64,000 bases of DNA. It comes from Loripinus fragilis. Taxonomy: Eukaryota; Mollusca; Bivalvia; Lucinida; Lucinidae. Numbering within the stretch: the stretch's first letter is position 1; each line of letters opens with the position of its first letter. The DNA lies in contig OZ026520.1 of the NCBI GenBank assembly GCA_964019695.1, positions 92,260,913-92,324,912 of the forward strand. The letters are read 5' to 3'. Position numbers and translations under genes: made by a program. Shown here in pieces: positions 1 to 11,582 of this stretch. The notes below the pieces were generated by a model. The model saw nothing but the letters and a program-made list of their open reading frames with translations, was not told the origin of the DNA and did no database searches.

Positions 1-480
1 TAACAGATTAGATTAACTTTAAACCAAATTTGATGGCAGCTGAGCTGCCACTCTTTTTGTGTAACCATTTTTAAACTTTAAAAATGGTATATATAATAAA
101 GCGAAACATTGAACGATAACAGTCCTTGCAAAAAAATGAACTGTCTTTTATATAGTATCAGTAACTTTAAAACAAATTTGATGGCAGCTGAGCTGCCACT
201 CTTTTTGTGTAACCAGTTTTAAAGCGAAGCCTTGATCTATAAAAGTCCGTGCAAAAAAAAACTGTCTTTCATATAGTATCAGATATCAGTAACCTTACAC
301 CAAATTTGATGGCAGCAGAGCTGCCACTCTTTTTGTGTAATCAGTTTTTAAAGCGAAGCCTTGTTCGATAACAGTCCTTGCAAAAAAACATTTGTCTTTT
401 ATACGGTATCAGGATAAGAGTAACTTTATACCAAATTTCTTGGCAGCTGACCTGACTCTTACTTTGGTGTAAAGATTAGT
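1..480. repeat. Tandem repeat, about 130-147 bp unit, 3-4 copies
   Basis: The phrase TTTGATGGCAGCTGAGCTGC followed by CACTCTTTTTGTGTAA recurs near 30, 178 and 307, and a weaker copy lies near 437. Each copy is followed by an A-rich stretch, then CTGTCTTT and ATAGTATCAG. The GGCAGCTGAGCTGCC core is a short palindrome. Copies diverge by small indels. The array probably continues left of the window. Confidence 0.85.
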
Positions 481-689
481 CTAACACTTTGAAATAATAA
501 CCAAAAACATCCTGCTCAAAACTTCCACCTCCCCGTGGTGAGCAGGGGGCAACAGAATTAGCTTCCTGTACAAAGTTAATTCTGGCTAACGGAAGTAAAT
601 TTATATGTCTCGTCTTTTCTAAAATGGGATGCTGAAAATTGTACAAAGATAGAAACAATTAAACACGTGTAATGCCAAATTGCCAAATT

Positions 690-1500
690 ATCGATGATCC
701 CGCAAAATATGAAAGTTATAAATCATATAATAATTCGGTAATTTCCCCATTTCCCTTAGTCCATCTAATAGATATATTACTTCTCTTTAAGCTGATACCA
801 AATTCATAAAAATCTGATGTGCAAATAGTGTGATATTCTAGTCGAATCAACACCACCCCACATGCATCCCGCATAATTAAACCCAAAATCTCGAGGATCC
901 CGCAATTTTTGCGAGTAAAAAAATCATAGAACAAATACGAATATTCGCATTTTCTTTACACCATCTTATAGACATATATCTCCTTTTCAAACTGATACCA
1001 AGTTTATAAAATTCTGATGTGTATATTTTGAGATATCCATGTCGAATGAACATCACCCCCATGCATAACGCATAGTTTTAACCAAAATTTAGAGGATCCC
1101 GCAAATTTTGAAGGTAGCAAAAACATACTTAATTTCCGAATTTTTTTAATTTTCTTTACATCATCTAAAAGATATATAACTCCTCTTTAATATATTACCA
1201 AGTTTATTAAAATATGATATGTAAATTTTGAGATAATTATGTCGAAACAACAACACCCCCATGCGTCCCGGATGATAAAAGCAGTATTTTCGAGGATCCC
1301 GCAATTTTTGCGAGTAAAAAATTCATATAAAAAATACGAATTTTTGCAATTTCTTTACATCACATGAAAGATAAATCACTCCCCTTTAAACTGATACCAA
1401 CGTTTTAAAGATCTGATTTGTAGTTATCGAGATATTAATGTCGAACCAACACCACCCACCATGGATCCCGGATAATTAAAGCGTGGATCCCGCCGAATAG
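690..1500. repeat. Degenerate tandem repeat, about 200 bp unit, 4-5 copies
   Basis: GAGGATCCCGCAA-type phrases occur near 692, 893, 1092 and 1292, with a last GGATCCCG near 1483. Each is followed by AAAAATCATA, a TTTCTTTACATCA stretch, CTCCTTTTAAACTGATACCAA, and a CACCCCCATGC-like stretch. The small open frames here are repeat-derived. Confidence 0.8.
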
Positions 1501-1611
1501 TGTGCACCTAAAAAAAATCATAATTTTATAGACTTATCTGGCTAAAGACCTGCTAGAAAGCAATCCTTTCGATATCTTCAACCCACTATTCGCACACGGA
1601 CAAATTCAAAG

Positions 1612-1852
1612 CTATCATCTTGTTTAGATTTTCACCCTCAATTTTTCATCTAAACATCTCAATATTCATTATTTTAATCATAAATCATGACTTTATATAC
1701 TTATCTTGCTAAAAACCTTCTTAAAAACCTTCCTATCATCTTGTTTTGATTTTCACCCTCAATTTTTCATCTAAACATCTCAATATTCATTATTTTAATC
1801 ATAAATCATGACTTTATATACTTATCTTGCTAAAAACCTTCTTAAAAACCTT
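1612..1852. repeat. Exact-length 120-bp tandem duplication
   Basis: Two adjacent copies of about 120 bp begin CTATCATCTTGTTT at 1612 and 1732 and end CTTCTTAAAAACCTTC. They are nearly identical, so the duplication is recent compared with the neighbouring degenerate arrays. A short CCTTCCGCGGAAGG palindrome follows at about 1870. Confidence 0.85.
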
Positions 1853-1899
1853 CCTTCCGCACAAAATTCTTCCTTCCGCGGAAGGATTGTTCCTTCCGG

Positions 1900-2564
1900 T
1901 GTATAGCTATATCCAGTTTTTTCTAAGTCTTTAGGCGCTTGTCGCAACTGTTTAAATAAGCTTCTATTTGACAACGACGCAACTGAGAAAACGTTTTGTC
2001 TTCAAATTTCATTTTTTACCCATTTAATTCAGGGTGATCTACAGAAAATATGGTAAACTATATGACATTTTGTTTAAACAAACGAGTAGGATTAAAGCAA
2101 AGTTGTCATCAAAGTTTGAAATGATTAATCTCATGATTTTCTCAGTAATATTTTGTGGGTGGGGTAACTCAACTGCCTAAAATTAGTCAGAATAATAGAT
2201 AAGGTGTACATTAACCTAAATAGAATAAAAATCACCATTAAAGCATTTAAATCAAACGCATTGTTCCTGAAAAAGCAATTTCGCCAATCGGTATGCAATT
2301 AAATAAGATGTCACTGAGGTACCATTCAGTTCATTTCCTTTCCATATGAATATGTATATATTCTGTTATATTCAATTTTCATTGTTCTTGTGTTTTGACC
2401 GATGCAAGAATCTAGTTTAAATCTCGCTTAATTGCATGCGAATCTCAGAGCTGTCGACCGGAAAAAACGTAAACATAAACTATGTTTGCTTCTTGTCAAT
2501 TCGACCCTTCCGGTCAGTTCGACCACCATGGTGAATCAGAGTAGAAAATACTGGTGAATCTATC
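1900..2564. other. Unassigned non-coding stretch
   Basis: No open frame, exon-like segment or repeat family that I could recognise. Confidence 0.5.
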
Positions 2565-2832
2565 TTAACCCTTAAAGCGCCAAGAAAAAATGCGTTTGAA
2601 AATGTCTTCTGCTCTAGTCGTCTGCTGCAAAAAAATTGCCTAACATTATTTCTGTATTTCTGTATAAAGCCTTAAGGCCATATAAACACACTGGTATCTT
2701 CCTGAGGTCAATACTGTCAACACTTGTATTATCTCGCGGTATTTGGTGGTGCGCGTATTGAAACTATTGGCACGAAGGTCGTGTAGCGCAACGTTTAGTT
2801 TCAGCCACAAAAGTCTCTAATTCTGACAATAT

Positions 2833-3705
2833 TTATGTTCTCCACTCTTTGTAGTCATCGTCTGCCTTGACATCTAACAGTAAATTCAAGACCAAATGAA
2901 CCATACCACAGGTTTCGAACAATTTCCTCCTCAATTTTTCTCTCTGATTTTCATATAAGGGACATTCAAGCAAATAGTGACCTATTGATTCTATCTGACT
3001 ACACTGACATTTGTTGCTTTCTACAGTGTTAGTTTTTTGAAGATATTCATTCAGTCTGACATAACCGGTTCATAGTTGTATAACTGAGATTTCTCCTTTT
3101 GTTGATTGGTATTTGTGTTCCAAATTAAGACCTACTTTATTTCTGTAATTGAAGAGATGCCTTCCCTTTTCTGTTTTATCCCACATTTCTTGCCATTTCA
3201 TCTTGCCAGATTCTCTTGCTGCAGTCTTTACATCTCCCATTGTGACAATTGGTGGCAACTCTGTCATCTCTTTGGCTTCTTCTGCCGCTTCTTTGGCCAT
3301 CTTATCCGCGTATTCATTACCTTGGATATTTGTGTGTCCCTGTGTCCAAGATATATCCACTTGAATTCCAGCACTCTCTAACATTTGTATAGAAGTTTTA
3401 ACCTCCTGTATACTTGCTTTATGTGTTTTAGCTTCCCATCCGAGTGTAAGATGACCAATAGCACACTGACTAACCGAGAAAATGTGAATTTTTTCTACAT
3501 TATTTATTTCTCTTCTCTCTGTTTGATTTTGAATTGTATTTATTACCATTTTTATAGCTATTAATTCCCCAAGTAGTATAGATCCATAAGATGTAACAGG
3601 TTGTTTATGTAATAATGGGTCTGTATATCCAGGCATATATATGCAAGCTCCTGCCCCACATGGGCCAGGATTACCTAAGCATGATCCATCGGTGAATGCA
3701 ATCAC
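2833..3705 (-). pseudogene. LINE C-terminus: RNase H domain and zinc-binding tail
   Basis: Reading leftward from 3705, the frame opens with IAFTDGSCLGNPG (the first catalytic Asp in the TDGS motif). It continues to SWTQGHTNIQGNEYADKMAK, the RNase H His and last Asp region. After a TGA at about 3070-3072 the same frame continues to a stop at 2833. That tail contains CQCSQ, then HYLLECPLY, the C-x-C...H-x4-C arrangement often seen after RNase H in non-LTR retrotransposons. The internal TGA and the disrupted RT domain mark a dead copy. RNase H degrades the RNA strand after first-strand synthesis. Confidence 0.85.
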
Positions 3706-3971
3706 AGTTTTCTCATCACACCCATCTATTATTTTCTCTATTATTTCTCTTGACTGAGCTTCCTGATTTTGGTTCTTGACTTGGATGATCCAAGGTTTTG
3801 CCAGTATTCTGGCTGTCGTTTACTTGGTTGTAGAGTTTGCGAATAATTAAATTCTTTCTCTAGACAATGTAATGATATTCCTGTATTTGAAACCATATCT
3901 GCAATTTGTATGTTCATCTTTCCGAATGGCGAGATTTTGCGTTCAATAATTTCTGACTCTGTAAAGGAATT

Positions 3972-4349
3972 TCAACATCTATTAATACATGAATCATTTT
4001 CATTTGACATAATTTTTGCTGCTTGTCGTATTGCTAGCTCTTCCCTTCTTAATTCCAACGGTTTGACTCCTGCCTCAACCTCCAGTGCTTCTAGGCCAGC
4101 AGTACCTGGAACTCCTAAACACATTGCTAGGCCTTTTCTCTGTATCTTTTCAAGAGGAGAACAGTTACCAATTTGCCAAACAGGGGCTGCATACTCTATC
4201 TGTGGCACTACCAATGCTTTATATAGCTGCAACATACAACTTGGATTTATGACTTCAGTTTCTTTAACTCTCCTCAATGAATCTAATGATCGTGTAGCTT
4301 TTCTTTCTACATTCTCTATATGCTTTTCAAACTTGAGTTTCTCATCCAA
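3972..4349 (-). pseudogene. LINE reverse transcriptase, thumb/connector segment
   Basis: The frame encodes DEKLKFEKHIENVERKA, then YKALVVPQIEYAAPVWQ, the typical post-catalytic section of non-LTR reverse transcriptases. It joins the RT segment at 6659-7177 once the intervening repeat insertion is removed: the upstream part ends in PKILG and this part starts with ITLDEKL. It precedes the RNase H domain in the same element. Confidence 0.85.
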
Positions 4350-4356
4350 TGTAATT

Positions 4357-4416
4357 ATACCCCTGGTACGAAGTATATAGGGGGTATATAGTTTTTGCCT
4401 TTTCTGTAATTATGTT

Positions 4417-4447
<31 letters not shown>

Positions 4448-4786
4448 AAACTTTTTTTTTCGTCAAAGATTTCTCAGTAACTACTTGGGTTAGGATTCTG
4501 AAATTTGGTACAAAGCTTGATAGTGATGAGTTGTTTTGTGTAACAAAAGAACAGCCACATATTGCTTATCAGTCCCTTTATTTGTTCATTTTTCTTTCTC
4601 TCCAATGGAAAATTTTTTTGTCAAAGATTTCTCAGCAACTACTTGGATTAAGATTCTGAAATTTGGTACAAAGCTTGAAAGTGATGAGTTGTATTGTGTA
4701 ACAAAAGAACAGCCACATATTGCTTATCAGTCCCTTTTTTTGTTCATTTTTCTTTCTCTCCAATGGAATTGCCTTTTCTGTAATTA

Positions 4787-4829
<43 letters not shown>

Positions 4830-6700
4830 AAACTTTTTTTTTCGTCAAAGATTTCTCAGCAACTACTTGGGTTAGGATTCTGAAATTTGATACAAAGCTT
4901 GATAGTGATGAGTTGTATTGTGTAACAAAAGAACAGCCGCATATTGCTTATCAGTCACTTTATTTTTTCATTTTTCTTTCTCTCCAATGGAAAAAGTTTT
5001 CGTCAAAGATTTCTCAGCAACTACTTGGGTCAGGATTCTGAAATTTGGTACAAAGCTTGATAGTGATGAGTTGTATTGTGTAAGAAAAGAACAGCCACAT
5101 ATTGTTTATCAGTCCCTTCATTTGTTCATTTTTCTTTCTCTCCAATGGAAATTTCTGTCACAGATTTCTCAGCTCCTATTGGAGCCAGTGTTTTCAAATT
5201 TTGTGTACATCTTCAGGATGGCAAAGTGTACTGTGTAAATGGAAATTAAGATGCTAATCCTCATTTTGCCTTCTTTTTTCAAATTTTCATTTTTTCCTTC
5301 TTTCTCTCTTATATAATACATATGGACATTTTTCTGTCAAAGATTTCTCAGCAACCATTCTCTATATGCTTTTCAAACTTGAGTTTCTCATCCAATGTAA
5401 TTATACCCCCGGTACAAAGTATATAGGGGGTATATAGTTTTTGCCTTTTCTGTAATTATGTTTGTCTGTCTGTCTGTCTGTTTGTCTGTAAACTTTTTTT
5501 TTCGTCAAAGATTTCTCAGCAACCACTTGAGTTAGGACTCTGAAATTTTGTACAAAGCTTGGTAGTGATTAGTTGTATTATGTAAGAAAAGAACAGCCAC
5601 ATATTGCTTAGGCCTAAATGAAATATATGTGTGGTTCCTGTTGCATACCAACAAAATTTAGGGTAGGTAGGTAGGGAAATTATTAAATTTTGTTATAACA
5701 TTTAACAAAGAAAATAGTGACAAAATCTGAAAACGTGCCCATTTTAGGTACTTTTTCTCCAAAGACCATTTTAATGTTTAGGGTAGGGTTAAAAAAATTA
5801 GGGTAGGTAGGCAACAGGAACCACACATATATTTCATTTAAGCCTTATCAGTCCTTTTATTTGTTCATTTTTCTTTCTCTCCATTGGAAATTTCTGTCAC
5901 AGATTTCTCAGCTCCTATTGGAGCCATTGTTTTCAAATTTTGCATACACCTTCAGGAAGGCAAAGTGTACTGTGTAAATGGAAATTAAGATGCTAATCCT
6001 CATTTTGCCTTCTTTTTTCAAATTTTCATTTTTTCCTTCTTTCACTCTTATATAATACATATAGACAATTTTTCTGTCAAAGATTTCTCAGCAACTACTT
6101 GAGTTAGGATTCTGAAATTTGGTACAAAGCTTGATAGTGATTAGTTGTATTGTGTAACAAAAGAACAGCCACATATTGCTTATCAGTCCCTTTATTTAAT
6201 AATTTTTCTTTCTCTCCAATGAAAATTTCTGTCGCAGATCTCTCGGCTCCTATTGGAGCCAGTGTTTTCAAATTTAGTGTACACCTTAAAGTAGGCTAAG
6301 TGTATTGTGTAAATGAAAACAAGATGCTAAAGCTCATTTTGGCTTCTTTTTCAATTTTTCCTTTTTTCCTTCTGTCACTCCTATATAACACATATGGACG
6401 TTTTTTGTCAGAGTTTTCTCAGCAACTACTTGATTTAGGATTATGAAATTATTTGTGTACTTTCAGGTAGGAGAAGTGTATTGTGTAAATGAAAACAAAG
6501 GTGCTAATCCTCATTTTGCCTTCTTTTTTCAAATTTTCAATTTTTCCTTCTGTCACTCTCATATAACACATATGGACATTTTTCATCAAAGTTTTCTCAG
6601 AAACTACTTGATTTAGGATTATGAAATCTTTGACAATTTTGTCTTTTCTCTGAAAGTGTTACAACCTCTGATGGCTACCGCCGGGGGTATGTGAGCTTTG
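4357..6700. mobile_element. Tandem-repeat-bearing insertion inside the LINE
   Basis: The block interrupts the RT frame between PKILG and ITLDEKL. It contains a CCCCTGGTACGAAGTATATAGG boundary motif, TCTG microsatellites near 4420, 4790 and 5465, and a unit built around CGTCAAAGATTTCTCAGCAA and CAGCCACATATTGCTTATCA, repeated roughly every 180-200 bp. LINE-derived sequence (CTCTATATGCTTTTCAAACT) recurs at 5358 inside the block, so a segment spanning the left junction was duplicated after insertion. No coding capacity is seen. Confidence 0.7.
5611..5844. mobile_element. 234-bp Harbinger-like MITE with TTA target duplication
   Basis: The termini GGCCTAAATGAAATATATGT and its near-exact inverse extend about 34 bp, ending in GGTTCCTGTTGC. 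The element is flanked on both sides by TTA (5608-5610 and 5845-5847). Neighbouring tandem units show the empty site ATATTGCTTATCAG, which proves the insertion and the 3-bp duplication. The interior contains AGGGTAGGTAGG repeats shared with elements at about 9,790, 29,920 and 31,490. Confidence 0.88.
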
Positions 6701-7280
6701 CTCACTTGCTATATTTCCTAGTATTTTTGGTGTTGAGTTGTAGTTAATGGTTTGACCATCAATAACAAATGTGAAATCTCTTGCTTCTTCTAAAACTTGA
6801 TTACTCAATGAAAACATACAAAATTCTGTCTTGACAATGCTAAGTTTAAGTCTCCATTTTTTGGCCCATGCCAATATCTCTTTGAAATTCTCCTTCAAAC
6901 TCTCAACCAACTCCTGCCAATCTTTTCCAGTTATCCAAATAGTCCCATCATCTGCAAACTTGACCTTTTCACCTGTAACTCTCATATACCAATCTGCAAT
7001 AAACAGGATGAACAGAAGAGCCGCAATCACTGATCCTTGGGGAAGTCCAAGTTTTGAGTTGAATGTTTTCCCTTTAAATCCACCCATGTTTATGTATGCT
7101 GTCCTTCCTGTAAGAAAATCATTGATCCATTTCCATATTTTCCCGGAAATTCCCATTTCTTTTAGTTTAAACATCAAGCCATCATGCCATACACTATCAT
7201 ATGCTTTTTCTATATCAATAAATAATGCTGCTTTATGTTCATTTTTGTTGAAGCCATTATATATGTATGTCCTGTGTTAG
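6659..7280 (-). pseudogene. LINE reverse transcriptase, catalytic palm
   Basis: Reading leftward, the frame contains KWINDFLTGRTAYI, LGLPQGSVIAALLF (the PQGS motif) and VKFADDGTIW, whose ADD supplies the catalytic aspartates. It ends at the repeat insertion near 6700. It continues, with a frameshift near 7260, from the fingers segment at 7257-7679. Confidence 0.9.
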
Positions 7281-7927
7281 TCTAAGCAGAGCATCCTGTG
7301 TCCCTCTGAATCTTCTGAATCCGTCTTGTTCTTTATCTAATATTCTGAAGTGCTCAACAAAATTGTACAATCTAGTTGTAACAATTCTTTCCATACACTT
7401 ACACAGATAACTTGTTAGATTAATAGGTCTATATGCTCCCGGATCATGATAACTTTTCTTTCCACTCTTCCGAAGAAACTTTACTTCAGCTTGTTTCCAG
7501 ATAGATGGCAGCTTTGATGTGTGCCAGGACATTTGAAATAATCTTTGTATAGCTTTCATAAATTCTTCACCAGCATTCTGCAACATTTCTGTGCACACCT
7601 CATCAGGTCCGGGAGATTTATTACTCTTAAGGTGTTGGATAACAGCTTCAACTTCATTCAAGGATATGTCATAGTTCAAGAATTCTTCTGCATAATTACT
7701 TTCAGAGTTTCATCAGTAACAGTAGTCAAATCATTTTCAACGTCCGTCTTGAATTTGTCATCAAATGAGCAATTAGCTAGGTGCCTGCCATCAAAAAATA
7801 TTTTTTCAAGTATCTGGCATTTTTCTTCTCTGTTAAATATAGGATTTTCATTTTCATCAAGTAGAGGCAAAACCCCCCCTCTGTTGTAGTCTTCATATGA
7901 TGTTAGCTTATTAAAATTTTCCCACAT
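7257..7927 (-). pseudogene. LINE reverse transcriptase, N-terminal/fingers segment
   Basis: The frame carries LKSNKSPGPDEVCTEML (the conserved K-SPGPD motif), SIWKQAEVKFLRKSGK, then YRPINLTSYLCKCMERIV. These are classic RT motifs upstream of the palm. A frame break near 7676 joins it to the linker at 7676-7927, and another near 7920 joins it to the segment at 7903-8094. At least two frameshifts plus the large insertion make it non-functional. Confidence 0.88.
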
Positions 7928-8540
7928 TTCTTTACTTTAGAAGAGCTTGCATATGTTATCCTATCACAGATCAATTCTGTCCATTCTGTTTTCGCATTTT
8001 CCGTTACTGATTCCAATATATCTTCACATTTTTTCAGGGTTTCAAAGTTGATCGGTGTGCGTCTCCTCCTAAAACTCTTTTTTGCCTTGTTCACTTCACA
8101 TTTAGCATTAGCAACATCATTATTCCACCGTGGTGTTTTTTTCTCTTTTTCTGTGACTTAACTTCTATCCGAGGCACAGCTTCTGTCATGCATTCAGTAT
8201 ATACATCCATAAATGCTTCTGTCATATTGTTAATTAAGCTGTACTGCATTCCTGATTCATTCCACACTTTATACCTCTTTTCGGTACAGTTTCTCCATAT
8301 TTCCCAGTTAGCTTTACTGACAAGATACTTTTCTGTGGTAACATTAGTCTGTTCTGACCTTTGGTATACCTCTAACATAACTCCAATGTGATCTGATCTA
8401 ATATTTTCACAGGACATTGTTTCACACATAACCACATTTGGAATGACTTTTGGACTGACAATAAATAGGTCAATAACACTGTCACTTGTTCTTCTAGTAG
8501 GTAACCCTTCATTAATACACAACAGTCCTTTTTTGTGCAT
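7903..8540 (-). pseudogene. LINE apurinic-type endonuclease, C-terminal part
   Basis: The frame includes SDSVIDLFIVSP and ENIRSDHIGVMLEV. The SDH motif carries the catalytic His of the exonuclease/endonuclease/phosphatase fold. The N-terminal half of the nuclease is absent. The element ends near 8550, where the host MITE resumes, so the copy is 5'-truncated, as is usual for LINE insertions. The order EN-RT-RNase H fits the I/Jockey-related superfamily. I cannot assign the clade. Confidence 0.82.
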
Positions 8541-8967
8541 GTATTACTGACAAATTAAGTATAGAAGCAAACAGCGTGGACCCAGAACAGACTGCTCCTA
8601 TAGGATCTGGGTCCTAACTGTTTGCCATAGAGGCTACTTAAACATTTCAGCAGATGAGAAAAGCAGACGACTTGTTGCAATTGGCGCATTAAGGGTTAAT
8701 TCTTTTCTGGTGGTAATCACATACAATCATTTTGTAGGGAAGGTGACAAGTGATTAGACGTATGCACGTCATTACAAAGATATGCATGCTGTCACACCTT
8801 GAAGCATTGACTATTCCTAACTAGGTGTATAACCCTTTAGACTAGACAATAAAATTGAAAATCCCATTTGACTGCTTAGAAACAGTTCTAATATCAGTCA
8901 CATTTTAAAAACACAAAATCTTTTGCTAAGGACAAGCAATATTAATGACCCATTGTTCAGCAAGGTA

Positions 8968-9447
8968 CAGTCAAAACTCTTTATAACGTCACTCTTTATA
9001 ACAGAATATTCACTATCCCACATTATTTTGCTGGGAAAGGATCTGTTTCCATTGAAATTCTCTCTTTATAACAGAATATTCACTTAACAACTACGGCAGT
9101 AAGTTCTGGTAACAGATACACATTTTTTAGTGAAAATAAATTCATTAATAACAGAATTTTTACCATATGTCAGTCAATTTGGTGATCAGGACAAGGTCTT
9201 TTGCATGAACAGGTATCTGTCACATTTGATAAAAGGGAAGCTTTGTGAATTTTGATGCATTATGAAATTTAATTGATGTTTGCATTTAGACTAATAGCAT
9301 TTAAATTCATTTGTATACTATTTTCATTTACCAAATGATTATGATGTGGAAACCTGGTACAGGTTAGCATTTCTTGATAACAGCAAATTCACTTTAACGT
9401 CAAAGATAGCTTGGAACAAACCTGGTTGTTATAAAGAGGGTTGACTG
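8968..9447. mobile_element. pogo/Tigger-like non-autonomous element with TA sites
   Basis: TA at 8966-8967 precedes CAGTCAAAACTCTTTATAAC, and GTTATAAAGAGGGTTGACTG is followed by TA at 9448-9449. The ends are inverted copies. CTCTTTATAACAGAATATTC recurs within the left part. The CAGT...TATAAC termini and the TA target fit the pogo branch of Tc1/mariner. No transposase frame is present. Confidence 0.78.
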
Positions 9448-9449
9448 TA

Positions 9450-9785
9450 CTCACATTTACAACAACAGTGCATCCTAAAAAAGTAAGAGATTTTGATATG
9501 TGGCCTAAAATTTCCAAATGTCCCTTAAAATCAAATTTTAGGGAGACATGTGTCCCCTGTGTGAAAAATCAGAGGGAAAGCCCCGAGTTCGGTATTTTGG
9601 GCCGTAATATCGATGAAACTATCAAGAATGTGAAACTTTAAAAGTGTATCCCATCGGCAGATGTCAACAAATTCACAAGATGACTAAATTTACTGCAAAG
9701 GTATTACAAAATCAGCTAGTTTGATACTTAAGAAAGGCAGATGATGAGGGTGAATAAATATTAAGGCAGATTCTCAATGGATCAT
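9450..9785. other. Unassigned non-coding stretch
   Basis: Only a chance open frame is visible. No recognisable repeat ends. Confidence 0.4.
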
Positions 9786-9787
9786 TA

Positions 9788-10155
9788 GGCTGACCTTAAA
9801 AAAAATGTTGGTTTACCCGAAACTTTTCCCTTCTCCTACCTACGCACCAATAACAGGTCCTACCTAAAAAAATGTAATGCCTTTCTGAGAATATTTTTTT
9901 TTCTAATTCTGTTAACAAAAACCCTTCTTTAAAGTCATTAAAAGCTGTATTTTAATCAAAGAAACTGTTACAGAGACTGTCATTATATGCATTCTTACCT
10001 CCTTATTTTCAGCATTTGTAGACCTCTAAAGGGGATAGCATAAAATTATGCTGAATGTCTAATAAAAAAGAAAAAGACCTACCCACCTACCCAATCTGAA
10101 ATTGATGGGTAGGAGCACAGCAAACAAAAATAGTTTTAAGGATGACCTTAACTGA
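9788..10155. mobile_element. TIR element of the GTAGGTAGG family
   Basis: GCTGACCTTAAAAAAAAT at the left faces AGTTTTAAGGATGACCTTAA at the right. The inner ends are CTCCTACCTACGCAC and TGATGGGTAGGAGCACAGC. It is a relative of the element at 29,920-30,165, which has cleaner termini. Non-coding. Confidence 0.55.
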
Positions 10156-10159
10156 GAAA

Positions 10160-10670
10160 ACGCTGCAGACATTATTTGTAATCACAAAAAAACATGTAGA
10201 CTTAAAAAATTACACAGTTGTGTTTGCAAGTACACAATCGAGGATAAACACTAAACAGATTGTGTAAATATCCAATTGACCTGAAAGCTTATCTGGAGCT
10301 TTGATTATTAGAAGTACCATATTATTGTTGACCAATTGACAAAAGATATATTAAAGACATATGCGGCTATTTCCAATGCGCACCTTTTCCGCGTCTGCAA
10401 ACGAGGAAAGTTGTCTGGGTCCTGTCTTTCAACCCTTAACGGATTCGGATCAATACAGCTTCCGATATTCTTATGTCATATCGGTGTTCCGACATTTTCT
10501 TCACAAAATAACTAATTAAAGTGTGTTCGAAATATCTATTGACATCTTTTCAGTACTGATCGTCTCAGCACTAAAGACAGATAAATGTAGCTCAGTCGAA
10601 ATCAAACGACGTACACAATAACCCTGGTTACGAATACGATAGTGGCCGAGTCTATACTATTTGTATGGAT
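10160..10670. other. Unassigned non-coding stretch
   Basis: No frame or exon with supporting splice sites. Locally CpG-containing around 10,380-10,640, without a clear promoter motif. Confidence 0.35.
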
Positions 10671-10689
10671 ATTTAGAGCGGCGCACGAC

Positions 10690-10770
10690 CTGACCTCGTG
10701 GCCTAGTGGTTAGCGCGCCTGGCTACAAAGCCAGAGAACCAGGATCGATTCCCAGATGCGCACATATTTT
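10690..10770 (+). repeat. tRNA-like sequence, SINE head or tRNA relic
   Basis: TGGCCTAGTGGTTAGCGCGCC resembles a pol III A box and D arm. CTGGC-TACAAA-GCCAG forms an anticodon-like hairpin. GGATCGATTCCC resembles a B box/T arm. The acceptor-stem halves do not pair and the anticodon loop is six bases, so I do not call a functional tRNA. Confidence 0.5.
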
Positions 10771-10779
10771 CAGTGTGTT

Positions 10780-11580
10780 TTTTCTTTCTTTTTTAACATT
10801 TTAATGCTAAATTACTTCATATACTAGTAAAATGGCATCATCAAAACGACCGAAATGGTCATCCCCGAACTTTTTATATTGAATTACGCATGAAACCTAT
10901 GGGGTTGGGGTTAAATTTGGCCCTCTAGAAAGAGAATTAGTTCGGTGACCCCAGATTTTTATTCTTTTTTCTGAAAGGTATTATAATAGTCCATGAATTA
11001 AAAATAAATTTTCAAGATTTTCAATGTCAGATTTTTTAATACATGATTTATTCTAAAAACAAATTCCATTTTTCGACGAATTGCCAAAATATATCATGCA
11101 GTATCTTGTCACAGCATGGGGTAACAAGTAAACATGCACATTTTCTTAAAAGTTTGAGGTCATGGGCAGTAATTTAAGTTAAAAGAAAGAAGCTGGGTGA
11201 AGATTACAACCGTTTTAACTTTTAGCTCGATAATTAGGACTAGTATTATTATTTTATATTTCTAGAAAATTGGTCAAATGCTGTAAACTTCAATATGAGA
11301 TTCTGAAAAAATAAGCACGGTGACATATCCTTTTTATTTCATAAATGGATAGCCCATGCATAAAACAAACTGTATGCAAAGTATTTAAAATATTTCAATG
11401 TGGGAAGTATTTAGTAGCATATGTCCTTAATTATACTTTATATAACTTACCGATTAAAACTCTAGATCTGCAAGTTAATTATACAGAACAAAAGGGTATG
11501 CTCTGCTGGAGAAGGCATCTCTCAATACTACAAGCAAAAATTGTGTCTGTCTGTACACAAGGGACCAAGCAGGGATGTAT
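10780..11580. other. Unassigned non-coding stretch
   Basis: AT-rich. A 120-codon plus-strand frame at 11,345-11,707 lies opposite the possible exon at 11,583-11,673 and has no recognisable domain. Confidence 0.35.
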
Positions 11581-11582
11581 AC

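Larger units (their letters stand above)
2565..8699. mobile_element. piggyBac-like miniature element (TTAA target sites) split by a LINE
   Basis: TTAA at 2565-2568 is followed by CCCTTAAAGCGCC. At the far side GGCGCATTAAGGG is followed by TTAA at 8696-8699. These form 13-bp inverted termini with one mismatch, directly abutting TTAA, which is the hallmark of piggyBac-type transposition. The arms also share TCGTCTGCT. The right arm (8560-8640) holds the GACCCAGA...TCTGGGTC hairpin found in many other elements of this window. The two arms total a few hundred bases. The LINE between them accounts for the 6.1-kb span. Family assignment is inferred from termini only. Confidence 0.7.

Noticed and set aside
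4400..6650. A CRISPR-like array
   Set aside because: Repeat units are about 180-200 bp with no unique spacers, contain TCTG microsatellites and sit inside a eukaryotic LINE.
10690..10770. A functional tRNA gene
   Set aside because: A- and B-box-like parts exist, but the acceptor halves do not pair and the anticodon loop has six bases.
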